NCBI GenBank assembly: GCA_951800675.1 | Contig: CATOKC010000047.1 | Coordinates: 1 to 22,465 of the forward strand | DNA: 22,465 bases | Reading direction: 5' to 3' | DNA from: an uncultured Oscillibacter sp. | Lineage (GTDB): Bacteria > Bacillota_A > Clostridia > Oscillospirales > Oscillospiraceae | Translations under genes and position numbers: made by a program | Shown: positions 14,083-22,166 of the stretch, piece by piece | How the letters are laid out: the number at the start of each line of letters is the position of its first letter | How positions within the stretch are numbered: the stretch's first letter is position 1 | The notes under the pieces: generated by a model | The model's database searches: none | Told to the model about the DNA's origin: nothing | Seen by the model: only the letters and a program-made list of their open reading frames with translations

Positions 14083-15420
14083 ATGCAAATCAATATCTAC
14101 AAGGACAAAATGCTGGGCGCCCGCCTGTTCGGAGCCCCAGTGCTGTTCAGTGCCCAGCCCATCCCGAGAGAGGATGTTCCCTGTCGTTGGTACTGCTACG
14201 ACCTCCGCGGTACTGCCCGCCATCCGGACGAACCCCACGCACTGGTGGATATGGCGGAGGAAAACCATATCGGTTCGATCCTCTCCTATCTGCCGCTCAA
14301 AAAAGGAGGTTCTCAGTTCCGGCTGGTCAAAGATATGTTCCAGATGACTGGTACAAATCCCAGCTTGGCGGAGTTCTGCGCTGAGGAACAGATCCGCTGC
14401 CCCGAAACGCCTATCCGCCATCAACTGTGCCCCGCATCCCCCGAGGATGCGGGGCTTTTCTATGCCCAGACGCCGGAGAAGGATGAGGAGCTGGGAGCCA
14501 TCGGCCATGTCCGCATCGACTTCGGACACAATGGATGCGAAGGATTCTACCCCACCTGGTGGCCGAGAGGCTCCGAGGGACTGAACACGCAGGAGTTCAG
14601 GGAGGAACTGGATGCCGTGGTCAATGACCTGCGAAAAGGAGTTCTAAAGGACCTCTCCTCCATGCGCCGGTACTGCTCTGGCAGCGGAGGGGCTATTGAG
14701 GGCGGAACCTGCTGCCAGAACTATGGCTTCACGCTGGAGACAGAGCGATACCTCTACCGCCTGCGGTGCAACCCCATAGAGGGCGACTACCAGTGCTATC
14801 TCAGCTGCTTTGATAAGAAGGCCCAGCAGATGGGACTGACGGAAAAAGGGCGTCAGGCCCTCCAGGATACCGCCAGCCCCCAAAACATTCACACTTACAG
14901 CTGGTACGTGATCGAGCAGATCAATGACCCGGAAATGCAAAAGGGCCAGTCGGGCTCTCTGGAAGAGGCCATACAGGCATATGCCGGCCTCGACCGTGCC
15001 GACAGGCGGCTGGGCGTCACCAAGGATAGCATCGCCGCAGTGGACCTGGTAATCTGCCGCAATGGCCGCGAATGGCTTTCCAATGACCGCCTGAAACTGG
15101 ACAGCTTCAAGAGCGATCCGGTAATTGCGGACGCCGTTTCCCGGCTCCGGCAGGAGCTGAACGTGAAGCCGCCCGTCGGACGGGTCAGCTTCGCAAACGG
15201 TGAGCAGATCATTTACACCGATCCAAAGGAATACATCAAGACGCTCAAGGAGGAGCTTCCATACCATGCCACCTCGGGCTTCCGCTATGAAACCGAGACT
15301 GACGACCCGGAGGTCTGCAAAGCGGCGGACGATATCCTCTATGACCTGTTCTGTGAGAAAAACCCCTATTCCCTTGCGGACTATGGCCGTACCGGCATGA
15401 CGATGGAGGGTATGAGCTGA
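14083..15420 (+). CDS. Multidomain WWPRG-family accessory protein (445 aa)
   Basis: Domain order visible: N-terminal YDLRG module (1-105; MQINIYKDKM, WYCYDLRGTA, GSILSYLPL, LAEFCAEE); GLFYAQ and GHVRIDFG (141-148) with TWWPRG (158-163); a Cys-containing block YCSGSGGAIEGGTCCQNYG and YRLRCNPIEGDYQCYLSCFD; a SWYVIEQIND...RRLGVTKDSIAAVDLVI block; and a final GRVSFANGEQIIYTD, ELPYHATSGFRYET domain. I know this arrangement from hypothetical proteins of clostridial integrative elements; no activity is known to me. The paired Cys could bind metal. ATG 14083 is favoured (GGAAGG ten bases upstream, alignment to paralogs), though ATG 14074 is in frame. Its tail, whose codons include GGAGGG, precedes the next start, which overlaps the stop by one base. 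Confidence 0.75.
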   Translation: MQINIYKDKMLGARLFGAPVLFSAQPIPREDVPCRWYCYDLRGTARHPDEPHALVDMAEENHIGSILSYLPLKKGGSQFRLVKDMFQMTGTNPSLAEFCAEEQIRCPETPIRHQLCPASPEDAGLFYAQTPEKDEELGAIGHVRIDFGHNGCEGFYPTWWPRGSEGLNTQEFREELDAVVNDLRKGVLKDLSSMRRYCSGSGGAIEGGTCCQNYGFTLETERYLYRLRCNPIEGDYQCYLSCFDKKAQQMGLTEKGRQALQDTASPQNIHTYSWYVIEQINDPEMQKGQSGSLEEAIQAYAGLDRADRRLGVTKDSIAAVDLVICRNGREWLSNDRLKLDSFKSDPVIADAVSRLRQELNVKPPVGRVSFANGEQIIYTDPKEYIKTLKEELPYHATSGFRYETETDDPEVCKAADDILYDLFCEKNPYSLADYGRTGMTMEGMS

Positions 15421-16196
15421 TGAAAGACCTTGTTCAATGTACGGTTTCCCGTGATGATTTCCAGCGGTGGCTGGACTGGGGAAACGCGCCCTTGACAATC
15501 TGCACGGGCGAGAAGGCCGTCACGATGCTCCTCAAAATCGAAAAAAAGCCGGTTGACTATCTGTACCAGACTGCTGTGGAAGCAGATGGCAGTATCTCCT
15601 GGAATAGCGGCCTGACGTTTTGCGGCGCGCACAGAGAGGCCCTTGATCGGTTCTTTGGCGGCAATGAGCCGGATGGACAGTTCCACAGCGGCTACGCCCT
15701 GGACCAGCTGCCGGAGGCCGCCTTTATAGCCTGGCTTCAAGACCCGGAGGGCTTCATTGAGACAGAGGCTGAGCAATATATCAAAACAAACCAGGAGAAA
15801 TTTCTCCTGCAATTCCTGAGAAATGACGCCTTACTGGCGGAATATCAGGCACTAATCCAAGATCTCAACAACCCCCTCCACCGGGTCAAGGCGATCTCAG
15901 AGGCCATTAAAACCAGCGGCGCCAAGACAGTAACCGTCACCGTTCAGAAAAAAGGAGAGGAACTGTCCTTCAGGACAGGGACTACTCCGCTGCGGGGACG
16001 TTACAACTCCTACAGCACCAGTCATATCGCCGCCGCTGACCAGGAGGAGTTTGAGCGCCTGTTTGGCCGCCACGTCAATTATACAGCCGGGGATATCACC
16101 AGAATCACCTATGGCAGAAATACGATTTATGAGGCCCCGCCCCTCCAAGCGGAAGAAATGGCGGAGGGTATGAAAATGGGAGGCATGGAGCTGTGA
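15420..16196 (+). CDS. Conserved accessory protein with ERLFGR/ITYGRNTIYEAPP C-terminal module
   Basis: The product has 258 residues. The N-terminal part (MKDLVQCTVSRDDFQRWLDW, then LLKIEKKPVDYLYQT) has no recognised family. The C-terminal 110 residues (KTVTVTVQKKGEELSFRTGT, YSTSHIAAADQEEFERLFGR, YTAGDITRITYGRNTIYEAP) form a module that also ends the fusion protein at 7613. The gene starts on a TGATG overlap and finishes KMGGMEL, whose ATGGGAGGC serves the GTG start of the next gene. Soluble; function unknown. In operon I this gene survives only as the tail of the fusion. Confidence 0.7.
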   Translation: MKDLVQCTVSRDDFQRWLDWGNAPLTICTGEKAVTMLLKIEKKPVDYLYQTAVEADGSISWNSGLTFCGAHREALDRFFGGNEPDGQFHSGYALDQLPEAAFIAWLQDPEGFIETEAEQYIKTNQEKFLLQFLRNDALLAEYQALIQDLNNPLHRVKAISEAIKTSGAKTVTVTVQKKGEELSFRTGTTPLRGRYNSYSTSHIAAADQEEFERLFGRHVNYTAGDITRITYGRNTIYEAPPLQAEEMAEGMKMGGMEL

Positions 16197-16879
16197 GAAA
16201 AATGGAGCGGGACGCCTTCTGGGACCTGATCGCGGAGGCCAAGCGAACATGCGGACAGGATATGGACGCCTCATACCAGCATCTGATGGAGCGGCTCACC
16301 GCCCTCGGGCCCCAATATGCCCAGGACTTTCACGACATTCTTCATGGATACCGGGACCTGGCATACCAGTATGGCCTGTGGTCCGCCGCCTCGCTGATGT
16401 GTGAAAACGGCTGCTCAGACGACGGATTTATCGACTTCCGGGCATGGCTTATCTTTCAAGGCAGGGAAGTCTATCTGGCAGCGCTGAAAGATCCCGACTC
16501 ACTGGCAGACGTGGAAATCTATGGCCGCTGCCAGTCTGAGGAACTGTCCTATGTGGGAGATAAAGCGCTGGAGCGCCTGACCGGCCGGAGCGCCTATGAC
16601 GGCTCAGACTCCGTCTCACGCGGCGCGTTGGAGAAAGAGCTGAAGAAGGAAATCCGTTATGGCGCGGCCACAGGCTACCCCTTCGAATGGGACGAGATGG
16701 GGGCATACTTTCCCCGCCTGTGCGAAAAACACCTGGCCCGTGGCGTGGTAGCATTCATGCTGAAAAATAACCATGCGATGTGGATCAGCAACCCGGAAAT
16801 TCAAAGGGCGCGGGAGGGTGGTCCGCCGGAGCGGGCCCAGCCTCAGACTCACATGGAAATGGGCGGGGCTTTGGGATGA
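16193..16879 (+). CDS. DUF4240 domain protein, copy 2
   Basis: The product has 228 residues, with the DUF4240 signature (RDAFWDLIAEAKR, YGLWSAASLM, DGFIDFRAWLIFQGREVYLA ALKDPDSLA) and the same C-terminal half as the 9389 protein (ATGYPFEWDEMGAYFPRLCE). It starts at GTG overlapping the upstream TGA exactly as its paralog does. Its tail EMGGALG is encoded by ATGGGCGGGG, a degenerated form of the embedded ribosome site; correspondingly the next gene no longer abuts it and has acquired or kept its own site. Confidence 0.8.
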   Translation: MRKMERDAFWDLIAEAKRTCGQDMDASYQHLMERLTALGPQYAQDFHDILHGYRDLAYQYGLWSAASLMCENGCSDDGFIDFRAWLIFQGREVYLAALKDPDSLADVEIYGRCQSEELSYVGDKALERLTGRSAYDGSDSVSRGALEKELKKEIRYGAATGYPFEWDEMGAYFPRLCEKHLARGVVAFMLKNNHAMWISNPEIQRAREGGPPERAQPQTHMEMGGALG

Positions 16880-16998
16880 GTACCGTGCCCAGCCGGAACG
16901 TGCTGACGATGGAAATGAACATGTGACGGGAACCGTTCTGCCTTGCCCATCCTTCGCCAAAGGAACGGCATCTCAAAATAAACGTTAGGAGGTATTGC

Positions 16999-17994
16999 GT
17001 GAATACAATCCCGAAAGAATGGCTGGACTTTTTGCGCCAGCAGTTCCCGGAGGGCTGGCGAGTCAGGCTCCGGCCCAGCCCAATAAAGCCGGGGAGCGTG
17101 GGAACGCTGAAGTACATCGACGACGCGGGTACGTTCCACGTTCGTTGGAACGATGGCCGGGAGCTCGGCCTGGTACTGGGCAGGGACAGCTTCTCTATCT
17201 TCCCCCCGCCTGTCCAGACATTGAAGCTGTATATGCCCATAACGGCGACTTATTACGATTGTGATGAGGATAATCTGGAAGTTGAGCTCACAATGGATTC
17301 CATCGAGGCGGCGGGATACGCTCCACAGATTATCGCGGCGATGCGGGAAGAGCAATCCTGGCTGGATCGTGAGGCGGAGAGCCCGGAGGAAGCGGAACGG
17401 GGCTTGATGGCCTACTATGACAGCGACGATGGCGTAGCCCGGAAAGTATTGTCCTACCGTTTTACCGCAGAGGTGCGGAACAGCAGGCTCTGGGGTGTGG
17501 CGGAGTGCAAGGTCCAGGGCACGCTGACGCCCGAGGAACTGCAAAGCCTGATTTCCGACGTTGGCGGCCAGGCCGGCGACGGCTTCGGGGAGAGCCTTGA
17601 GCAGCGCGGCATCCAGGCCGGAGACGGCCTGGAAATTTACGCCCACCTGTATCAGAGCAGAGACTGGACCATCATGCCGGAAACAGACCGCTTTAACCCT
17701 CATTTCTCCGAGCGCCTTCCGGACGCCTGCTGGTCGGTTCTGCCCAGCGACGGGTCTCTGATCTGCATCCAACGTGGAACCAGCGGATATTATGTATCGG
17801 AGTGGAACACGGACAATCCTGAGCGAAACCGCCAAATCGCGGATCATATCAACCGGGAGCGGGGCATCTCCAAAGCCCAGGAGCGGGCGATGGTAAGCGG
17901 CTGCATGTCCGGCTGGGATACTCCCTCGGCGGACCCTAAGATCTATATGCGGGACGAGCTCCAGCCGCCCCGGATGGGAGGGCAGTCGATGTGA
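16999..17994 (+). CDS. DUF4314-headed accessory protein, copy 2
   Basis: The product has 331 residues and is collinear with the 10073 protein: DUF4314 at 6-72 (WLDFLRQQFPEGWRVRLRP, GTLKYIDDAGTFHVRWNDGR), then LKLYMPITATYYD, LMAYYDSDDGVARKVLSYRF, SRLWGVAECKVQGTLTPEEL, ISDVGGQAGDGFGESLEQRG and the NPERNRQIADHINRERGISK block. It starts at GTG with TAGGAGGT five bases upstream, after a 119-base spacer that holds only a 16-codon frame of no evident value. The tail RMGGQSM carries GGGAGGG for the GTG of the overlapping ArdA-like gene. Confidence 0.8.
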   Translation: MNTIPKEWLDFLRQQFPEGWRVRLRPSPIKPGSVGTLKYIDDAGTFHVRWNDGRELGLVLGRDSFSIFPPPVQTLKLYMPITATYYDCDEDNLEVELTMDSIEAAGYAPQIIAAMREEQSWLDREAESPEEAERGLMAYYDSDDGVARKVLSYRFTAEVRNSRLWGVAECKVQGTLTPEELQSLISDVGGQAGDGFGESLEQRGIQAGDGLEIYAHLYQSRDWTIMPETDRFNPHFSERLPDACWSVLPSDGSLICIQRGTSGYYVSEWNTDNPERNRQIADHINRERGISKAQERAMVSGCMSGWDTPSADPKIYMRDELQPPRMGGQSM

Positions 17995-19156
17995 AGCCGG
18001 TTTTTACCGTATACTTGAAAAGAGCAGTTCCCCCGGATAGCATCGCCCACGCTCTCCTGGACCTCCCCGCCCTGCCTTACGCGGTGCTGGACGCACTGGA
18101 CAAGCTCCGCCTTGAAGAAAACGGCGGCATTGCCTGGGATATCGCTGAGTATCCGCAGTTTGAGGAACTGGAACCTTTCCTTGATGGAAACGGCAGCTTC
18201 TATGAGCTGAACGCCCTGGCACAAAAGCTCTCGGAGCTGGATGATACACAGCGCACTGCCTTCGCCGGGCTGCTGGAAATGGAAGCCGGCGATGGCCCCA
18301 TCCCCATGTCCCGGCTGATTGACCTGGCCCATAGCACCGGCTGCTGCCAAGTCCTTCATGACGCCCTGAACGATTCACAGCTTGGCCGGATATGCGCGGA
18401 AACCGGCTTTGATCCCAGGCTTGGACAGCTCCCCAAAGACGTCTTCGATATGCTGGACTTTGAGCAGATTGGGCGGGATACGCGCACATCCCAAAAGGGC
18501 GTATTTGTGGAGCGGAGCATAGACCGTCCCGGCGGCTACGTGGCAAAGCAGGCGGACTTGACGGAAGCGTACAAACGTCTGGACCTGAAACCCAAGGAGC
18601 CGGATTATGAAATGCTGCTGGAGGTATTCCATGACTGCGGCAAGGTCCAGCTCAAACTGCCCGCTGTCGAAGCGGAGCTTGACGCGGTTTCGACAACCCT
18701 GGATGAACCGGACTGGTGGGACCTGTCCTGGCGCTGCCTGGACTGCCGGATCCCCAGCCTGACGGACGCCGTCTCCGACGCCAGGGACATAGACGCCGTC
18801 AACAGCTTCGCGGAGGCATTGACGGGGATGGACCGCAAAGCGCTATTATTTACAAAGCCCTGCTGGAAGCCTTCAGCTGTCAGGATCTTCTCAGCGCCGA
18901 ACTGCTGGCGGAGCATCTGCCCGCCTATGCCTTCTCCCCTCAAATCAGTTCCCCGGCGGAGCTGGCGAAGGAGGCGCTCTCTGTGAATTTGCGCGAAGCG
19001 GAGGCCAAAGCGCTTCTCCCCCATGTGGACTTACAGCATTATGGAGAGGCGCTGATCAAAGACCGCGGCGGTGAACTGACCGGCTATGGCCTGACTGAGC
19101 GGATAGACGGCCAGCCCATTCAATCGCCGCGGCAGGGCGGGATGACGTTTGGATAA
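17991..19156 (+). pseudogene. ArdA-like gene with a single-base frameshift
   Basis: The start is GTG 17991, overlapping the previous stop, with an upstream GGGAGGG. Modules: LPALPYAVLDALDKLRLE, FEELEPFLDGNGSFYELNAL AQKLSELDDTQRTAF, IPMSRLIDLAHSTGCCQVL, LNDSQLGRICAETGF, VFDMLDFEQIGRD; this is the layout I know from clostridial proteins annotated ArdA. At about 18843, after FAEALTGMDRKA, the frame is lost and would run out at 18986. The true continuation IIYKALLEAFSCQDLLSAEL ... DGQPIQSPRQGGMTFG lies one base back, to 19156. Adding one base would restore a 388-residue protein. The break is not in a homopolymer. Confidence 0.75.
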
Positions 19157-19716
19157 GATATTCCACATCCGCGCCTACCGCAGCCTCAACGGAGCCTCCT
19201 TAGAGGCGGAGCTGGACCTGCCGGCCACGGACTACGAGCTCCTCGATCTAATGGAACGACTCCAGGCTAAAGATGCGGACCAAATCGATCTGGAGATCCA
19301 TACAGCCGAGTAATACGGCTATTTGAATGAGAGGATACAAGAGCCAAGCCTGTTCCTGCTCAATGCTCTGGCCAGGCGGCTCACAAAGCTGGGCAGCCGC
19401 AGCATGGCCGCTTATAGATCTCCAGAAGGGGGAGAACGCAATTCCCCTCTCCCGCCTGATCGACTACGCCCATAACGATCTCTGCTGCCACGTGGTGGAG
19501 GATGTCATGACCGACGGCGAGCTTGGCAAATTCCTCGCCGAAGTTGGGTTTGTTCCTGACGTGGCCGCTCTCTCGGATGCCGCCTTTGAGCTGCTGGACT
19601 TCCAGCGAATCGGAAAGGAGCACCGAGAAACGAAGGGCGGCGTCTTCACCGGCTGGGGGTATGTGGAGCGGAACTCGGAACTTTACCTTATCCATATAAG
19701 CGTATCCATAAATTAG

Positions 19717-20145
19717 TTAAGAAATGCTAAGTAGCACGAACAAACCTGTAACAATTTGGGCACAACATATAGCAATAGGTAAATTGTGGTGAATCTTGTT
19801 ATCATAACCTTTGCCATATGGTGTATCAATATGTTCTGAATGTTTTGAAATATACATTTTGATTGATGCTTTAATTCTATTTATTTTATTCATTTCAATA
19901 GTCGATAATAAGCACGTGATAATAGAAAAAAGTATCCCTATCACTGGAAAAATTTGATTCGGCAGATTTAATGTATTGGCACCCCAAGCATCTTTCATAT
20001 AAGGAATAAAAAATAATATGAAACTAATAAAAACTGTTTTTGAAGTTATAGACCAATATTGAGATAATCGGAATTTCCATTCTTCAAATAAAATATTTAT
20101 AAAATCCAAATTGTGATCAGCACCTCTTTTTATTGAGCTATCCAT
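19717..20145 (-). CDS. Small integral membrane protein in AT-rich cargo segment
   Basis: The product has 142 residues with three hydrophobic stretches: VFISFILFFIPYM (about 38-50), IFPVIGILFSIITCLLS (65-81) and LPIAICCAQIVTGLFVLLSI at the C-terminus. The cytoplasmic-looking N-terminus FEEWKFRLSQYWSITSK and the layout remind me of RipA-family octameric membrane proteins or SLATT-like small defence effectors, but I cannot decide between them and neither is proven. GGGAGG lies seven bases before the ATG, and a near-consensus promoter (20178-20206) is just upstream. It is transcribed opposite to all accessory neighbours, AT-rich in codon choice (ATA, AAA, TTT), and so probably acquired separately. 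Confidence 0.75.
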   Translation of the reverse strand: MDSSIKRGADHNLDFINILFEEWKFRLSQYWSITSKTVFISFILFFIPYMKDAWGANTLNLPNQIFPVIGILFSIITCLLSTIEMNKINRIKASIKMYISKHSEHIDTPYGKGYDNKIHHNLPIAICCAQIVTGLFVLLSIS

Positions 20146-20177
20146 ATTTTAGCCTCCCTCTATTATTCTATTGTATT

Positions 20178-20206
20178 ATTTTACCACACACTATGCAGTT
20201 TTTCAA
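20178..20206 (-). promoter_or_regulatory. Near-consensus sigma-A promoter of the membrane-protein gene
   Basis: On the minus strand TTGAAA (20206-20201) and TAAAAT (20183-20178) are separated by exactly 17 bases, 33 bases before the ATG at 20145. It sits at the right edge of the insert. Confidence 0.75.
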
Positions 20207-20272
20207 CCTGTTAACTATACCCATCCAAACGATGAACAACCACCCCGGACAGGGCGGAATGGGGATAATGTA

Positions 20273-21774
20273 ATGCGCAAGGATTTTCGCTATATGGCGG
20301 AGCTTCCCGGCACGCCTGTGGAACAGACGTGGGTTCGGGACTACTTGGAAGCGCTGAGCGAGTGGGAGGGCGTCGTCCTCGCGGCGTCTGTGTCGCGCCG
20401 TCTGCCCGCCAGCGCAGCGGATGCGGTCAATCACCTGCTCTCTCTGCGCGGAGGTTCCGTATACCTCTCGGCGGACAATTACAAGGGGCTGGGAAAACGG
20501 CAGCTCCGCACCACGGAGAAACATTTCCCGGACGACGTTCTGGAGTACATCGACCTATGCACGATGGGGATGCGGTTTGCCGGGGACCACCCTGGCTATT
20601 TCGTAGAAAACCACTATGCCGTTTGCCCGACAGAGGACGCCATGACGGCTTACCAGGGGCGTGACTCCCCCTGCCGGAAGATGAGGGCTGGAGCGTCAGG
20701 CTTAAGCTGGCCTCTGCCGCTGTGCCCGAAGGCGTGTGGCTGCGGCTGCCGGACTATCAGAGCATCGGCCAGGAAGACGGCTTAGACGGTGAAATTACCG
20801 TAGCGAAGGACGCTCTGCGGGTCCAAAGTCTGGACGAATGCACCTTGCTGGAGGCCCAGTGCGCTCTTGCGGAAGCAGGCGTTATCCAGGAGCAGTATGA
20901 CAGCATCGAGGACCTTGTCCGCGATGGAAATAACCTTGGATTTGTCCTGGATGAGCAGGGCCAGGGCGCGGAGCATTGGCGGGAACGGTTTGACGCCGCG
21001 CTGGAGTACGAGGAGTGTGACCGTCTCCGCCTCGCGCTGGATATTTCCCAAAACCTTAACTGCTATGAATGGATAGACAGCAAGAAGCTGAGGGAGTTCA
21101 CGGTAAACCACCTGCGCTCCTGCGGCGTATCGAAGGAACTGACTGCCTCCGGGGCTATCCATATGAAACAATACGCGAAAGCCCTGCTGAGAGACGCCGG
21201 GTATCTGCTGACCGGCGATGGAAGCGCCTATGTCACCCGGAATGACCGGACGTTCTCTTACAACTACAGCATGGATTCGGAGATACCGGCAGCGCCCAAA
21301 ACCGCCCAGGATCAAAAAGGAAACCTTCTCCCTGACAATATTCTGGACGCCGTCCCCGCGCTGTCCGGTCTCACCTCTGATTTCAGTCCGGCGGAAACCC
21401 TCAGCATCAACGCGATCATCGTAAAAGCGCTTTCCGAGCGCGGCCCGGATGGGCTCCGCCAGCTCCAGACCGCGCTGGAGTACGAAGAATGTGACTGTTT
21501 GAAGGACGCGGCAGAGATTGCCACCCATCTGGACTGCTATGGCTTCATCGACATCCATAGCTTCTGTGAGGCCGCGAAGGCGGAGCTTTTGTCAAAAGGC
21601 ATAGATGAGCGGGCGCTGTGCTGCTTCGACTATGAGACCTATGCGGCGCTTACTCATGGCTTTGGGTTTATCCATCCCTCTAGGAACAACGGGATGTGGC
21701 TCTGCAAAACGGACCAGTCCTTTCAATTACCAAAGTGGCAGGAGAAGATCGGGCCGACAGGGCCGGCTATGTAA
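20273..21774 (+). pseudogene. ArdA-like repeat protein, frameshifted at a C5 run
   Basis: The start ATG at 20273 overlaps the TAA of the upstream remnant, behind GGGCGGAATGGGG. The first frame (MRKDFRYMAELPGTPVEQTW, LPASAADAVNHLLSLRGGSV) aligns with the 12871 protein. It derails near CCCCC at 20668-20672 and would end at 20785. The continuation (EGWSVRLKLASAAVPEGVWL RLPD) is in another frame and runs to 21774, with two copies of a roughly 100-residue ArdA-like module: ALEYEECDRLRLALDISQNL NCYEWID and ALEYEECDCLKDAAEIATHL DCYGFID. Adding one base at the C run would give a 500-residue protein. Genuine mutation, slippage or sequence error are all possible. Confidence 0.75.
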
Positions 21775-21802
21775 AAAGCAAACGCCCGGAAGGCGTTTGC
21801 TT
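21773..21802 (-). terminator. Terminator between convergent genes
   Basis: AAGCAAACGCC (21776-21786) and GGCGTTTGCTT (21792-21802) pair perfectly over 11 bp with loop CGGAA. Read on the minus strand the stem runs into five T's (21777-21773), so it mainly serves the regulator ending at 21802. It begins right after the stop of the plus-strand gene and could act on both. Confidence 0.8.
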
Positions 21803-22026
21803 CATCGAAACTCAAACAACTTGCCCGGCGGAATTTCCAGCGCCTCGGCAATATCCAGAAGCGCAATCACGCTGGGCAGTGTTTTCGCTGTCTCCACCTG
21901 CTGGATGTGATTCTTGCTGTAGGAGGTCAGCTCCGCAAGCTGCTGCTGGGTGTATCCCTTTTCCTTCCGGTAGTATAGAATATTCAAGCCGATCCTGGTC
22001 AATGCCGCCTGATGCCTGTTATCCAT
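21802..22026 (-). CDS. XRE-family helix-turn-helix transcriptional regulator
   Basis: The product has 74 residues. Almost all of it is a Cro/C1-type HTH: IGLNILYYRKEKGYTQQQLA, ELTSYSKNHIQQVETAKTLP, SVIALLDIAEALEIPPGKLF. The recognition helix lies around SYSKNHIQQVE. Stand-alone single-domain XRE proteins typically repress themselves and a neighbour. The start at 22026 has AAGGAGG nine bases upstream; longer in-frame starts do not. Divergent from the 22167 gene across 140 bases and ends in a good terminator, so it plausibly controls that gene or the element. No ligand or dimerisation domain is present. Confidence 0.85.
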   Translation of the reverse strand: MDNRHQAALTRIGLNILYYRKEKGYTQQQLAELTSYSKNHIQQVETAKTLPSVIALLDIAEALEIPPGKLFEFR

Positions 22027-22113
22027 CGTTCCATGCCTCCTTCTCCATAATATTGTACCGAAAAGGAGCCAGAAAATAGACAATCCATCTCAAAGCAAAA
22101 ACATAGTAATATC

Positions 22114-22142
22114 TTGTTTTTTGACAGTAAATGCTGTATTAT
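22114..22142 (+). promoter_or_regulatory. Probable promoter of the 22167 gene with possible operator
   Basis: TTGTTT (22114-22119) and TATTAT (22137-22142) are 17 bases apart, 24 bases upstream of the gene. A perfect TTGACA (22121-22126) overlaps but has no good -10 at usual spacing. ACAG...CTGT around 22124-22137 is a weak symmetrical site that an XRE repressor could use. Confidence 0.5.
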
Positions 22143-22166
22143 ACAAGATGATGGGAGGGATGCGGC

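Larger units (their letters stand above)
19686..20206. other. AT-rich insert replacing the middle of the ArdA-like pseudogene
   Basis: Base composition changes abruptly here to strongly AT-rich against GC-rich neighbours. Flanking homology to ArdA-like proteins ends at ERNSEL on the left and restarts near the QTM tail on the right. It contains one complete minus-strand gene with promoter. I see no terminal inverted repeats, transposase or clear target duplication, so the mechanism is open. The edges are approximate. Confidence 0.65.
19149..20273 (+). pseudogene. Second ArdA-like gene, wrecked and interrupted by an AT-rich insert
   Basis: A TTG at 19149 begins LDKIFHIRAYRSLNGASLEA, ELDLPATDYELLDLMERLQA and meets a stop at 19311-19313. 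The same frame resumes YGYLNERIQEPSLFLLNALA RRLTKL, then shifts frame to IPLSRLIDYAHNDLCCHVVE, DGELGKFLAEVGFVP, AFELLDFQRIGKEHRETKGG VF up to about 19685. The expected middle is missing; beyond the AT-rich insert the family tail IPIQTMNNHPGQGGMGIM reappears and ends at 20273. It thus has an internal stop, a frameshift and an insertion/deletion. It follows the preceding ArdA-like gene in an overlapping arrangement, indicating tandem ArdA paralogs before decay. Confidence 0.7.

Noticed and set aside
16876..16926. 16-codon frame after the second DUF4240 gene
   Set aside because: It is too short, lacks similarity to anything else in the cluster, and is preceded only by a degenerate GGGCGGGG site.
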